Positions 57,801-64,000 of a stretch of 64,000 bases of DNA are shown piece after piece (the first letter of the stretch is position 1; each line of letters begins with the position of its first letter). The position numbers and the translations under genes are program-made. The DNA is from Derxia lacustris (GTDB taxonomy: Bacteria > Pseudomonadota > Gammaproteobacteria > Burkholderiales > Burkholderiaceae_E), in contig NZ_MUHU01000031.1 in assembly GCF_002105195.1 (NCBI RefSeq), forward strand, positions 1 to 64,000. Direction: 5' to 3'. The notes under the pieces are model-generated. The model was not told the DNA's origin. It saw only the letters and a list, made by a program, of their open reading frames with translations, and searched no databases.

Positions 57801-60800
57801 CCCAGCTGCCGTTGCCGTTGCCGCCCTGGAAGGTGGCCAGGGACGCGCCCCAGCTGCCGCTCACGCCGGGGAAGCTGTCGGCGCTGATGCCGTTGTTGTT
57901 GGGCCGGAAGCTGCCGCTGGTCGTGCTGCTGGTCAGCAGGCTGGCGGCGGCATCGCTGAAGGTGAGGGTGGTGTTCGACGGCCGGCCGCTGATGTCCGAC
58001 ATCAGGATCACGCCGCGTCCGTCCGGGCCGACCAGCAGGATGTCGAGGTCGCCGCTGAAGGTGTGGGTCAGGTTGTTGAGCGTGACGGTGACGCTCTCGA
58101 TGCTGCCGACGAGGCCGCTGACGTTGATGCTGCTCGGATAGAGCGAGGCAATGCCGGAGGTGCCGCTGACCGGGATGTTGAAGGCGGTGCTCGAGCTGGC
58201 GGTGACCGAGTCGATCACGCTGACCCGGCTGCCGGCGCTGCTTTCGGTGCCATCCCAGGCGCGCAGGCCGAGCGCCGCCGAGGTGCTGCCGGTGACGCCG
58301 CTGTCGGGCTGGAAGTACAGCCGCGTGCTGCCGTCGTTGGCCAGCAGCAGCGCCGAGCTGGCGCTGACCGCGCCGACGGCGTTCCAGCTGCTGCCGCCGT
58401 CGGTCGTGTAGTACCAGTGGCCGAGCGATTCGTCGCTGCTGACGAGGGCGACGCCGAGCGGGCTGTCGCCGTCCACGTCGCTCACGCCGCCCATCAGGTC
58501 GCCGAGCGCGGTGCCGACCGCGCCGGACGGCGCGCCGAGGTTCCAGTTGACCGTGAGGTCGAGCGCGGTATCGGCCAGCACCGGCCGGTCGTTGACGGCG
58601 GTGATGTGGATCGTGCCGCTGGCGCTGCCCGAGTTGCCGTCGGCATCGATGCCGGCGCTGAGCGTCACGTCGGCGGTGGCATCGGCGGCGCCCAGATAGC
58701 TCAGGCCGCTGCCGGCGATGAAGGCGTTGATGTCGGCGATCGTGCCGCCCAGCGTCAGGCTGGCGCTGCCGCTGCCGGCCACCGTCACGCCGCCGCCGGC
58801 CGTGGCCGCGAGCGTGCCGCTGTCGACCGCGAGCGTCACGGTCGCCGCGCCGCCGCTGCCGTCCAAGTCGGCAAAGCCGATGCCGGTGAGCGCGCCGCTC
58901 GTGTCCTCGGTCACGCTGAAGCTGGCCGGCAGGCTCACGGTCGGCGCGTCGTCCACGTCGGTGACGACCAGGCTGGCGCTGCTGCCGGCGGTCGAGAACG
59001 CGGTCGTGCCGCCGTTGCTCGTGGTGTCGGCCGAGCTGACCGTGCCGGTGCCGCTGGCGCTGCCGCTGCTCTGGTCCCAGGCCACGAAGCCGATGCTGGC
59101 GGTCTCGCCATGCGCGCCGTCGGGCGTGTAGCGCAGCTGCGTGGCCGACGTGAGCAGCGCCGCGCTGCTGGGGCTGACGCTGCCGAGCGCGGTCCAGGTC
59201 GTGCCGCCGTCGGTACTGAATTCCCAGCTGCCGTTGCCGGCCAGCGCGGTCACGGCAATGCCGCCGAGCGCGCCCGGGTCCACATCCGCCGCGCCGGCGC
59301 CGGTGAGCAGATCGGCGACCGAGTAGACCGCCGCCGTGTCCTCGTCGGTGCCGGTCAGGCTGAAGCTCGCGGTGGCCAGCGTCGGCGCGTCGTTGGCCGC
59401 GCTCACGGCGATGCTGGCGCTGTCGCTGGCGGTCGAGAAGGCGGTTGCGCCGCCGTTGCCGCTCGCATCCACCTTCGTGCCCTGCTGGCCGGCGGTCGCG
59501 CCGGTCTGGTCCCAGGCGCGGTAGGTGACGCTGGCGCTGTCGGCGTCGATGCCGTCGGGCACGAAGCGCAGCCGGTCGGTGGCGCGCAGCAGCAGCGCGC
59601 TGCCGTCGCTCACGCTGCCCACGGCGCTCCAGCTGCCGCCGCCGTCGATGCTGTACTGCCAAGTGCCGTTGCCGCTGCTCAGGCCGGTGATGGCGATGCC
59701 CTCGACCGGGCTGCCGTTGGCGTCGGCGATGCTGCTGCCGACGATGCTCGCCACCGTGTCGCCGGCGTTGCTGGTGTCGTCCTCGCCGATGGCCGTGAGC
59801 GTGGGCGCGGCCGGCGTCAGCACCGGCGCCAGATTCGGCTCGGTCACGCTCACCGTCGCGGTGTAGGCGCCGGCGGTGACCGAGGCGATCGGCATCGTGC
59901 CGGCATTGACCTTGGTGCCGCTGACGTTCGACGAGCCGTCCCAGCCGCCGATGGTCAGGCTCGCCGTCTCGGTGGCGCCGGCGGCCGGCACATAGCGCAG
60001 CGACGCCGTCGGCCCGAGCAGCAGCGCCTGCGTGAACGACACCGTGCCGAAGTCGTTCCAGCTGCTGCCGTCGAGGCTGTACTGCCAGGTGCCGGCGCCG
60101 GTCGTCGCGACGATGACGATGCCGAGCGCCGGTCCGTCCACGTCGGTGATGCTGCCGGCGCTCAGCATGCTGGCGATGCTGATCGGCCCGACCGCCGCAT
60201 CGCTGGTGCTGCCGCTGCCCACCAGATGCGTGCCGCCGCTGCCCACCACCGGTCGGTCGTTGACCGCGGTGATGTGGATCGTGGTCGTGTCGCTGTCGGT
60301 CCGCGCGCCGCCGCTGCCGCTGTTGCCGCCGTCGTCGATGCCGACGGTGAGCGTCACGTCGGCGGTGGCATTGCTGGCGCCCTGATAGCTCAGGCCGCTG
60401 GCGGCGATGAAGCTGTTGATCGCGCTGACCGTGCCGCTCAGCGACAGGCTGCCGCCGCCGCTGCCCAGCACCGTCACGCCGCTGCCCGAGGTGGCGGTGA
60501 GCGCGCCGCTGCCCACGCCGAAGGTCGCGGTCACGCTGGCGCCGCCGGCATCCGCATCGGCAAAGCTGATGCCGGTGAGCGCGGTGGCCACGTCCTCGGT
60601 CACGGTGAGGCTGGCCGGCAGCGTCGTCACCGGCGCATCGTTGACCGCCGTCACCACGATGCTGCGCGTGCCCGTGGTCTGGGCGTTGGCGGCGTCCTTC
60701 ACCACCACCGAGACGGTGCGGGTGGCGGTGGACGGCGCATCCGAGCTGTTGGCAAAGGTGAAGGCACGCACCAGCGCCTCGACCGCCGCATTGCTGGCGC

Positions 60801-62760
60801 TGGCATTGAGCGTGACCAGCAGCGAGGCGCTCGCGCTGCCGGTCACGCTGCTGCCGCTCAGCGAGCCGACGGCGGCGCTCAGCGTGCCGATGGCGCTGCC
60901 GCCGTAGCTCACCGTCGTGCCCGCCACGGTGATGCCGCCACCGCTGGCGATGCCGAGCAGGTCGGCCGCGTCGCCGTTGGCGCTCAGCGTCAGGGCCACG
61001 CTGCCGCCGTTCCAGTTGGCTTCGGTGTCGCTCGCGGTGGCGCCGCCGCTCACCACGATGGCGCTGGCGTTCTCGGTGTAGCCGGTGCTGCCGCTGTCGA
61101 GCGCGAGCGCGGGCGCGGTGTTGGGCGTGGTGACGATGCCGAAGCTGCCGGTCGTGGTGCCGATGGAATTGGTGGCGGTCGAGGAGGCCGTCAGGTCGAC
61201 GCCGTTCCAGTTGCTGCGGTCGGTGATGCGCGCCAGCCAGCCCGCGCGGTCGGTGCCGACGGTGCTGCCGTTGTACTGGAGGTTGTTGTTCAGCGACTGC
61301 TGCGGAAAGCCGACCGCGGTGCTGCCGTCGACGAGGGCGTTCTGGCTGCCGCTGCCGTTGGGCAGCATCGACAGCGCATCGCCGTTGGACGACACCTGCT
61401 GATTCCAGCCCGAGCCGTCCACCGTGTAGGGCGAGCCGCCCTGCGAGGTGTTGACGCCGAAGATGAAGTAGGGATTGGCGGCCGAGTCCTGGTAGATGAA
61501 GACGCCGTCGCCGTTGGCGTTGAACACATAGGTGGAGCCGGACCAGCCCGAGGTGGCGTATTCGGCGGCCGAGATCGTCGTGCCGTCGGTGACGTTGGTG
61601 ATCGTCGCGCCGCCGCTCGACGGATAGATGAGCACCCTCACCACGTCGCCGGCCTGGAGCGTGCTGCCCAGGCTCCAGACCAGCCGGCCTTCGCTGGTGT
61701 TGGGGCTGGCCTGGAAGGCGCTGGTGTTGTTGTCCCAGCCGATGTCGGTGAGGGTGATGGTGGTGCCGGCCGGCACGTCCACCAGCGACATCAGATAGAC
61801 CTCGCCCTGGCTGACCGGACTGGTGCGGCCCCAGCCGATGATGACGATGTCGCCCGCCGCGAGCGTGTTGAGCAGATGGTCGTAGCCGGCGGCGCTGCTC
61901 GCGTCGAGCAGCTGGCCGTGGTCGATGTCGCCGTTCGCGTACTCCAGCGTCCAGTTGCCGCCGAGGCTGGCGGCGCCGGTCCAGTCGGTCGAGGCGGCCA
62001 CGTCGGCGCCGGTCAGGCGCGCGAATTCGTCGACGAAGGCGCGGCCGTCGGCGCCGTCGGCGGTCTTGCAGCCGTACAGCAGGATGTCGCCGTCGCTGGC
62101 CAGGGTGGCGCCGAGCGCGGCGAGCTGGGTCGAGTGCGCATCGAGCGCGCTCCTGTCGACCCAGGTGTTGCCCAGGCGCAGGGCGGCGGTCGTGCCTTCG
62201 GTGACGATCTGGATCGAGCCGATGCCGCTGCGGCCGGCCAGCGCTTCGGTCAGCTGGGCCAGGCCGTCGCTGTCGGCGTTCAGGCGGATGACTTCGGTGC
62301 CGGTGGGCAGCGCGGCGACGATGGCATCGGGGTTGTCCACCGAGGCGTCGATGACGACGACCGTGGCGCCGGCGTCGGCGCGGCCGAGCTGGGCCGCGTC
62401 GGGCCCGAGCCGGGCGATCGTGCCCAGCGCGTCGGTGCCGACGGCGCTGGCGGCCGCGCTGTCGGCGGTCTTGGCGGCCGGCGTGGCGTCGTCGCTCGCG
62501 GCGCGCTCGCTGGCATGCGCCGCTGCGTCGGCAGCCGGCGTCTCGGCGGCGGCATGCTGGGCCGCGTCGGCGGCGGCGTCGGCCACCACGGCGACCGAGG
62601 CGTCGAACATCATTCGCGGTTCGAGCGCCAGCATCAGCGGCGCGCGGAGGACCGGGTCCGGCGTGCCGGCGGCAGGCGGCTGCTGACCCTCGTTCGCCCG
62701 GCGCTTGCCGTGGGAGTCGTCGGATTGCCTGCGCGAACGCTTGCCGAACCAGCTAGCCAT
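48871..62760 (-). CDS. Giant surface/secreted repeat protein: LEPR motif, DUF4347-like, cadherin/VCBS-like repeats, P-domain
   Basis: 4,629 residues from the ATG at 62760 (AGGAG upstream). Order: basic N-terminus with LEPRMMFDA (46-54); DUF4347-like domain (131-282); lamin-tail-like beta domain (~290-470); cadherin/VCBS-like repeats; a proprotein-convertase P-domain (~1527-1680); a dozen repeats of ~147 residues (~1847-3750), each with NDAPT, TDEDTAAVYSVADLL, GNGSW and LRYTPDG; Ig-like domains with a Pro-rich spacer (~4365-4403); and a He_PIG-like Ig domain (~4453-4567). No RTX nonapeptides and no cleavable signal peptide are visible. It is probably a surface adhesin exported by the TolC/adaptor/M50 genes downstream. 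Confidence 0.88.
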   Translation of the reverse strand: MASWFGKRSRRQSDDSHGKRRANEGQQPPAAGTPDPVLRAPLMLALEPRMMFDASVAVVADAAADAAQHAAAETPAADAAAHASERAASDDATPAAKTADSAAASAVGTDALGTIARLGPDAAQLGRADAGATVVVIDASVDNPDAIVAALPTGTEVIRLNADSDGLAQLTEALAGRSGIGSIQIVTEGTTAALRLGNTWVDRSALDAHSTQLAALGATLASDGDILLYGCKTADGADGRAFVDEFARLTGADVAASTDWTGAASLGGNWTLEYANGDIDHGQLLDASSAAGYDHLLNTLAAGDIVIIGWGRTSPVSQGEVYLMSLVDVPAGTTITLTDIGWDNNTSAFQASPNTSEGRLVWSLGSTLQAGDVVRVLIYPSSGGATITNVTDGTTISAAEYATSGWSGSTYVFNANGDGVFIYQDSAANPYFIFGVNTSQGGSPYTVDGSGWNQQVSSNGDALSMLPNGSGSQNALVDGSTAVGFPQQSLNNNLQYNGSTVGTDRAGWLARITDRSNWNGVDLTASSTATNSIGTTTGSFGIVTTPNTAPALALDSGSTGYTENASAIVVSGGATASDTEANWNGGSVALTLSANGDAADLLGIASGGGITVAGTTVSYGGSAIGTLSAAVGSLSGSSVTGSASASLLVTLNASASNAAVEALVRAFTFANSSDAPSTATRTVSVVVKDAANAQTTGTRSIVVTAVNDAPVTTLPASLTVTEDVATALTGISFADADAGGASVTATFGVGSGALTATSGSGVTVLGSGGGSLSLSGTVSAINSFIAASGLSYQGASNATADVTLTVGIDDGGNSGSGGARTDSDTTTIHITAVNDRPVVGSGGTHLVGSGSTSDAAVGPISIASMLSAGSITDVDGPALGIVIVATTGAGTWQYSLDGSSWNDFGTVSFTQALLLGPTASLRYVPAAGATETASLTIGGWDGSSNVSGTKVNAGTMPIASVTAGAYTATVSVTEPNLAPVLTPAAPTLTAIGEDDTSNAGDTVASIVGSSIADANGSPVEGIAITGLSSGNGTWQYSIDGGGSWSAVGSVSDGSALLLRATDRLRFVPDGIDADSASVTYRAWDQTGATAGQQGTKVDASGNGGATAFSTASDSASIAVSAANDAPTLATASFSLTGTDEDTAAVYSVADLLTGAGAADVDPGALGGIAVTALAGNGSWEFSTDGGTTWTALGSVSPSSAALLTSATQLRYTPDGAHGETASIGFVAWDQSSGSASGTGTVSSADTTSNGGTTAFSTAGSSASLVVTDVDDAPTVSLPASFSVTEDTSGALTGIGFADLDGSGGAATVTLAVDSGTLAATAGGGVTVAGSGSASLTLGGTIADINAFIAGSGLSYLGAADATADVTLSAGIDADGNSGSASGTIHITAVNDRPVLADTALDLTVNWNLGAPSGAVGTALGDLMGGVSDVDGDSPLGVALVSSDESLGHWYYTTDGGSSWNAVGAVSASSALLLANDGSTRLYFQPDSGVTGSTSAALGLRAWDGTESSAGSRVSVIDSVTASSSTAFNIPVSGTSGIASLYPSSINVSGLVGSIESVTVTLNNLTHTFSGDLDILLVGPDGRGVILMSDISGRPSNTTLTFSDAAASLLTSSTTSGSFRPNNNGISADSFPGVSGSWGASLATFQGGNGNGSWGLYVVDDTGGDIGTLAGWSLTVSAGARTAYSNATDTVSVTVVETPEAPVLTPSAPSFTGITEDDGATAGQTVADLLGGSVSDLNSGAVEGIAITGLSGSNGSWQYSLDGSSWSAVGSVSESSALLLRASDHLRFLPDGSNGDSASVSYRAWDQSGATAGQEGTKVDASVNGGTTAFSSASDSASLVVGAVNDAPTVGTTSFSLTGTDENTAATYSVADLLTGASAADVDSGALDGIAVTGLVGNGSWEFSADGGTTWTALGSVSAGSAALLDSAAQLRYTPDGVHGETASLSFVAWDRTTGSASTTGAVSSADTGASGGTTAFSAGAATASLAVAEVNDAPTLVSTVASIVTDEDTPNSPFSIATLLSTFGGADVDGDTLGIAVTAVAAHGNWQFSTDGGSSWTSFGTVSDSAALLLGNATLVHYLPDGANGETAQFSFRAWDGSVGSASTTGTRALADASTTGGSSAFSAVSDLSSLIVTDVNDAPTLASTSFSLAGSDENTAATYSVADLLASAGAADVDSGALGGIAVTGLVGNGSWEFSTDSGATWTALGSVSASSAALLDSAAQLRYTPDGVHGETASISFVAWDRTSGTASSTGAVSSADTGASGGTTAFSAATATASLAVAEVNDAPTLVPVPTSVDTTEDAPSTPLTVATLLAGNGAGDLDGDALGVAITSASGLGHWQFSTDGGSSWTDVGAVGDSAALLLSGATELRYAPDGHNGETAQLGYRAWDGSTGSASTSGTRSTADASATGATTAFSAALGTLDANVAAVNDAPTLGTASFSLAGTDEDTAAVYSVADLLAGAGSGDVDSGALGGIAVTGLAGHGSWAFSTDGGATWTSLGSVSASSAALLTSATQLRYTPDGVNGETASISFVGWDRTTGSASTTGSVSSADTGTRGGTTAFSATAATASLAVADVNDAPTLATSSFSLAGTDEDTTAVYSVADLLASAGSGDADSGALGGIAVTGLAGNGSWEFSTDSGATWTALGSVSASNAALLTSATQLRYTPDGLNGETASISFVAWDRTSGSASATGSVSSADTGTRGGTTAFSAATATASLVVADVNDAPTLGSTSFSLAGTDEDTAAVYSVADLLASAGSGDVDSGALGGIAVTGLVGNGSWEFSTDSGATWTSLGSVNASSAALLTSATQLRYTPDGLNGETASISFVAWDRTSGAASATGAVSSADSTGGSAFSASASTASLAVADVNDAPTLATASFTLAGTDEDTAAVYSVADLLASAGGADVDSGALGGIAVTGLVGNGSWAFSTDGGATWTSLGSVSASSAALLTSATQLRYTPDGLNGETASISFVAWDRSSGAASTTGSVSSADSGGGSAFSAASATASLAVADLNDAPTLATASLTLSATDEDTAREFSVADLLASAGASDVDAGAAVGLAITSASGHGSWQYSTDAGASWFAVGSVSTGEALALGQYALLRYTPDGANGETATLNFAAWDGTDGTLTDGAARGTIDAGTRGGSSALSSTLAGASLAIADVNDAPTLATASFSLAGTDEDSAAVYSVADLLASAGSGDVDSGALGGIAVTGLVGNGSWAFSTDSGATWTSLGSVSASSAALLTSTTQLRYTPDGLNGETASISFVGWDRTSGSASTTGSVSSTDASTRGGTTAFSTAAATASLAVADVNDAPTLATASFSLAGTDEDTAAVYSVADLLASAGSGDADSGALGGIAVTGLAGNGSWAFSTDGGTTWTSLGSVSASNAALLSSATQLRYTPDGLNGETASISFVGWDRTTGSASATGSVSSADTGTRGGTTAFSATAATASLVVADVNDAPTLATASFSLAGTDEDTAAVYSVADLLASAGSGDVDSGALGGIAVTGLVGNGSWAFSTDGGATWTALGSVSASSAALLTAATQLRYTPDGLNGETASISFVAWDRTSGSASATGAVSSANTASGGGTTAFSAAGSTASLAVADVNDAPLLTRTGVIAIPATDEDTAREISVADLLASAGAIDADAGAALGLALTSASGNGGWAYSTDGGASWFAVGSVSTGEALALGQYALLRFTPDGANGGFAGLNFAAWDGTDGTLTDGAARGTIDAGTRGGSSSLSSWNGAAQLTIADINDAPTLVVPATLALDEDGSVAITGIVISDVDKSLISGSFPVGGLVGSLTGGGIGLAAAASGSSYSASFSVESGSLVATAGAGVTVSGSGGALTLSGSLADLNAFLAASGLVYRAAPDANGSVTLSLTVDDGGNIGADPGLSGGAHSEAASAVIRLDIAAVNDAPVVTAPATASVGEGLALVFGTAGGNAIALADIDAGSGLLRLSLAVDHGSLTLARSTGIEFVSGDGTDDASLVIEGTLADLRAALDGLGYTPGAGFHGSATLSLALSDLGNSGSGGALVADASIAIDVAAAPRATEVTLVDAGGSHGAGSSVLLSVGFDMPVLLDTSGGTPTLALEVGGITRLARYVRTEGDRLIFSYTVQAGDNASSLAPAGSAALALDGAVLRNAAGSAAVLDLPATTLAVQLDGVGPSAGAAEAVASLPNGASINFVIRFDEGVTGLDAGDFVLRSTGSASGRITGLSSDDGRNWVVSVAAAGDGSLALDLAAGASVTDLAGNPLAASQPGIAFAVDHGAPTLDAIVLLDADPAAPATQRFELRFSEAVTGLDAADLRLVLDGTASGRIAGLTQVDARTWIVSVGALAGTGNVRLALDGAGSGIVDAAGNALTGSVTGPGYAQTEPPAPAPTPAPTPTPAPVPVPAVLPAPAPMPLPQAAPAPAPVGSDPVLLPVIQLPPAPAGSPPDSSFDGTRFVDRTPPAPTPAPAPEPAPFSLPGIGFSPSLPVPLAARPLAGEQRIAAGSAFSFGLPDGTFTVRDPNTRFSLTVRLVNGRALPAWLHFDPARGTFSGSVPPGQSGRVRVEVTLTDQNGNSVRTEIDIDLGAAGPRAALPDALAPLARADAAADRSGATPPPGRAGFSRQLDHHGDTAFADELAALLGLADRL
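51506..57660 (-). repeat. Tandem array of ~441-bp coding repeats in the giant gene
   Basis: The NDAPT-encoding junction recurs at 51506, ~51950, 52391, 52832, 53273, 53714, 54146, 54578, 55019, 55460, 55898, 56339, 56777 and 57218, i.e. steps of 432-444 bp, mostly exactly 441. Neighbouring units between 51950 and 55460 are nearly identical at the nucleotide level, including synonymous positions, which points to recent duplication or gene conversion. Further, more diverged repeats extend to about 60650. Confidence 0.9.
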
Positions 62761-62831
62761 GAGGTCTTGCTCCTGCACCGTCCCGCGGGCGGGACGGCAG
62801 TGGGTCGAATGAAGAAGGGCGAGACGCCGGC

Positions 62832-62853
62832 GGCCGGCGTGCAACCGCCGGCC
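62832..62853 (-). other. GC-rich hairpin between tail-collar and giant genes
   Basis: GGCCGGCG (62832-62839) pairs with CGCCGGCC (62846-62853) around a 6-nt loop, just after the tail-collar stop. There is no T-run, so it is more likely an attenuator or mRNA-end stabiliser than a full terminator. Confidence 0.4.
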
Positions 62854-62858
62854 GTCGC

Positions 62859-63440
62859 TCAGCCGCGGGACGGGAAGATGCCCTGGAGCGCGATGATGAA
62901 ATTCAGCGCCAGCGAGGGCGGGACCGTCGGAATGGCGACCGCCGGCGGCGCGGTGCTGACCGGCTGGCCCACCGCGACCGAGTTGCCGGCGAGCGGCACG
63001 ACGGGAGGGCTGGTCGGCGCGAAATTCGCGTAGGTGACCTGGTTGTCGATGTCGGTCGCGCCGCCGATCAGCGCGGTGTTGGAGGGCGTGGCGGTCGTGG
63101 CCTTTTCGGCCACCACCACGCTGGCGCCGTGGGTGTGCGGCGCCAGCGGCACGGCGGCAGCCGTCAGCGTGAAGTTCTCGGCGCCGGGCTGTTCGCCAAG
63201 CAGATAGTTGGCGGGCGGCGTGCTGATGCCCCCCGACAGCGCAGCGCCGACCGGAGCGCGGCCGCGCAGGTCGGGCAGGCCGAAGTTGGTCTGGGCATTG
63301 CCGCCGAAGGTGGTGCCGAGCAGTGCGAACAGCGCGTTGTTCTGGCTGATCGGGACCAGCGATCCGTCGCAAAAGGCCCAGCCGAACGGCGCGTAGTTGA
63401 AACCGACCATGCGGATCTCGCCGATGAAGGGTTCGCTCAT
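62859..63440 (-). CDS. Phage tail-collar domain protein (microcystin-dependent-protein-like)
   Basis: 193 residues; AGGAG 7 nt before the ATG. The N-terminus IGEIRMVGFNYAPFGWAFCDGSLVPIS, then NALFALLGTTFGGNAQTNFGLPDLRGRAPVG, is the tail-collar (MdpB-like) signature found in short phage tail fibres and in many non-phage bacterial loci. The C-terminal half is variable, with PHTHG and beta-rich sequence. It lies between a 4-nt-overlapping small gene and the giant surface-protein gene, which suggests a structural or tip-binding role at the cell surface. Confidence 0.9.
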   Translation of the reverse strand: MSEPFIGEIRMVGFNYAPFGWAFCDGSLVPISQNNALFALLGTTFGGNAQTNFGLPDLRGRAPVGAALSGGISTPPANYLLGEQPGAENFTLTAAAVPLAPHTHGASVVVAEKATTATPSNTALIGGATDIDNQVTYANFAPTSPPVVPLAGNSVAVGQPVSTAPPAVAIPTVPPSLALNFIIALQGIFPSRG

Positions 63441-63757
63441 TTCCTGTCTCCTGATGTGTGCGACGCAAGGGTGTGGAACACGGCCTCGAGCACGGGCCGC
63501 CCATCGGCGCCGGGTCGCACCGGCGTCAACAACAGTTGCCAGACCGCGCCGTCGGGCGCGATCACGGTGTAGCTGGCCTGCGGCACCGGCGCGCCGTCGA
63601 GCGCGAAGCCGGCGCAGTAGCAGACATGGTCCGCGTCCATCGGCACGCCGTCGACAACGCTTGCAAGCCGGGCGCCGAAGCTGCCGACGGCGGGCGCGGA
63701 GATGTGGAAGGGCTGGCCGATCAGGCTGCGCAGGGTGGCGGGCGAGGGAATGCTCAT
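63437..63757 (-). CDS. Small conserved protein of unknown function (DUF6916-like)
   Basis: 106 residues. ATG at 63757 overlaps the GNAT stop by 4 nt, and its own stop overlaps the tail-collar start (ATGA). Recognisable pattern: LIGQPFHISAPAVGSFGARLASVVDG, then YTVIAPDGAVWQLLLTPVRPG, consistent with a small beta-barrel-like domain of unknown role seen beside tail-collar genes. There is no signal peptide. The family name is my best guess. Confidence 0.7.
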   Translation of the reverse strand: MSIPSPATLRSLIGQPFHISAPAVGSFGARLASVVDGVPMDADHVCYCAGFALDGAPVPQASYTVIAPDGAVWQLLLTPVRPGADGRPVLEAVFHTLASHTSGDRK

Positions 63758-64000
63758 GCCGCCTCCGGCGCGTGCGCCGGCCGCAGCATGCGCAGATAGA
63801 AGCCGCTGGCATCGGCGACGGCGAAGCCGTGGCGCTCGTAGAGCCGGCGCGCCGGGTTGTCGGGCTCGACCGCCAGGCTCATGGCCAGGCCGGCGCCGTC
63901 GGCCAGCGCCACCAGACCTTGCAGCAGCGCGCTGCCGATGCCCTGACCGCGCACCGCCTCGATCAGGCTGATGTCGATGAGCGTCAGCACGCCGTTGCAA
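63754..64000 (-). CDS. GNAT-family N-acetyltransferase (5' end outside window)
   Basis: The C-terminal ~81 residues only; the start lies beyond the right edge. The acetyl-CoA-binding motif A is clear (LIEAVRGQGIGSALLQGLVALADG), followed by LAVEPDNPARRLYERHGFAV. Its stop overlaps the next gene's ATG, making it part of the same operon as the tail-collar and giant-protein genes. It may acetylate a component of the system; the substrate is unknown. Confidence 0.85.
   Translation of the reverse strand, partial: CNGVLTLIDISLIEAVRGQGIGSALLQGLVALADGAGLAMSLAVEPDNPARRLYERHGFAVADASGFYLRMLRPAHAPEAA

Noticed and set aside
48871-62760. RTX calcium-binding repeats in the giant protein
   Set aside because: I looked for GGxGxDx nonapeptide arrays and found none; glycine-rich stretches such as DDGGNSGSGG belong to the cadherin-like repeats.
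55312-63033. A 2,573-codon open frame on the plus strand opposite the giant gene
   Set aside because: It is the complement of a repetitive GC-rich coding sequence and consists of Ala/Gly/Arg-rich low-complexity text without any domain; the minus-strand frame has clear domains.
62859-64000. A prophage tail module
   Set aside because: Only a tail-collar-type gene is present; no capsid, baseplate, integrase or lysis genes occur in the window, and the neighbours are export genes.

Overview
This 64 kb window is very GC-rich chromosomal DNA with densely packed genes. Gene content (MHS-type symporters, NarL/NarX-type signalling, a PhaA-type thiolase, an AtzF/E/H amidohydrolase set, NdvB-like GH17-GT2 glucan enzymes, LrgAB) suggests a free-living betaproteobacterium, most likely Burkholderiales-like; this is inferred from gene families, with no rRNA or tRNA present to confirm it. 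No CRISPR array, insertion sequence or prophage was seen.

Left part (1-13.6 kb): a membrane-bound ferritin/VIT-type iron transporter (cut by the left edge) is translationally coupled to a patatin-like outer-membrane phospholipase. Divergent from it is a membrane acyltransferase, then an MHS transporter. Next come a stand-alone receiver protein and, convergent with it, a NarL-type regulator. A soluble ferritin-like gene sits between that regulator and a CHASE3/HisKA_3 sensor kinase that may be its partner. A run of small stress-type envelope proteins (small membrane protein, DUF883, holin-like) follows, and its last gene overlaps antisense with a GT4 glycosyltransferase.

Middle part (13.6-33 kb): a MASE1-PAS-PAS-HK-REC-HPt hybrid kinase, a conserved protein, a CopZ-like chaperone with a duplicated NTF2-like periplasmic protein, nitronate monooxygenase, a thioredoxin-like protein, an NfsA-like nitroreductase, DUF2867, LrgAB, an MFS exporter and a degenerate chemoreceptor. 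A minus-strand operon (33.0 to 27.1 kb) encodes an allophanate hydrolase fused to an AtzG-like tail, an AtzE amidase, AtzH, a GntR regulator and a mono-haem cytochrome c, which points to biuret or ureide nitrogen catabolism.

Right part (33-64 kb): two GH17-type beta-glucan proteins (one GH17-GT2), a MacB/LolD-type ABC pair, an acetyl-CoA acetyltransferase and a VapBC module lead to the most notable element. This is a minus-strand operon of about 21 kb that enters from beyond the right edge. In transcription order it encodes a GNAT acetyltransferase, a small unknown protein, a phage-tail-collar protein, a 4,629-residue repeat protein with LEPR motif and DUF4347-like domain, a TolC-type outer-membrane lipoprotein, a periplasmic adaptor, a GAF/HlyD-type adaptor, and a PqqD-like/M50 protease/HlyD fusion. 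Most junctions overlap or nearly touch. It looks like an export system dedicated to a giant surface protein, but there is no ABC ATPase in it and no RTX repeats in the cargo. It is the best candidate here for a poorly described system.
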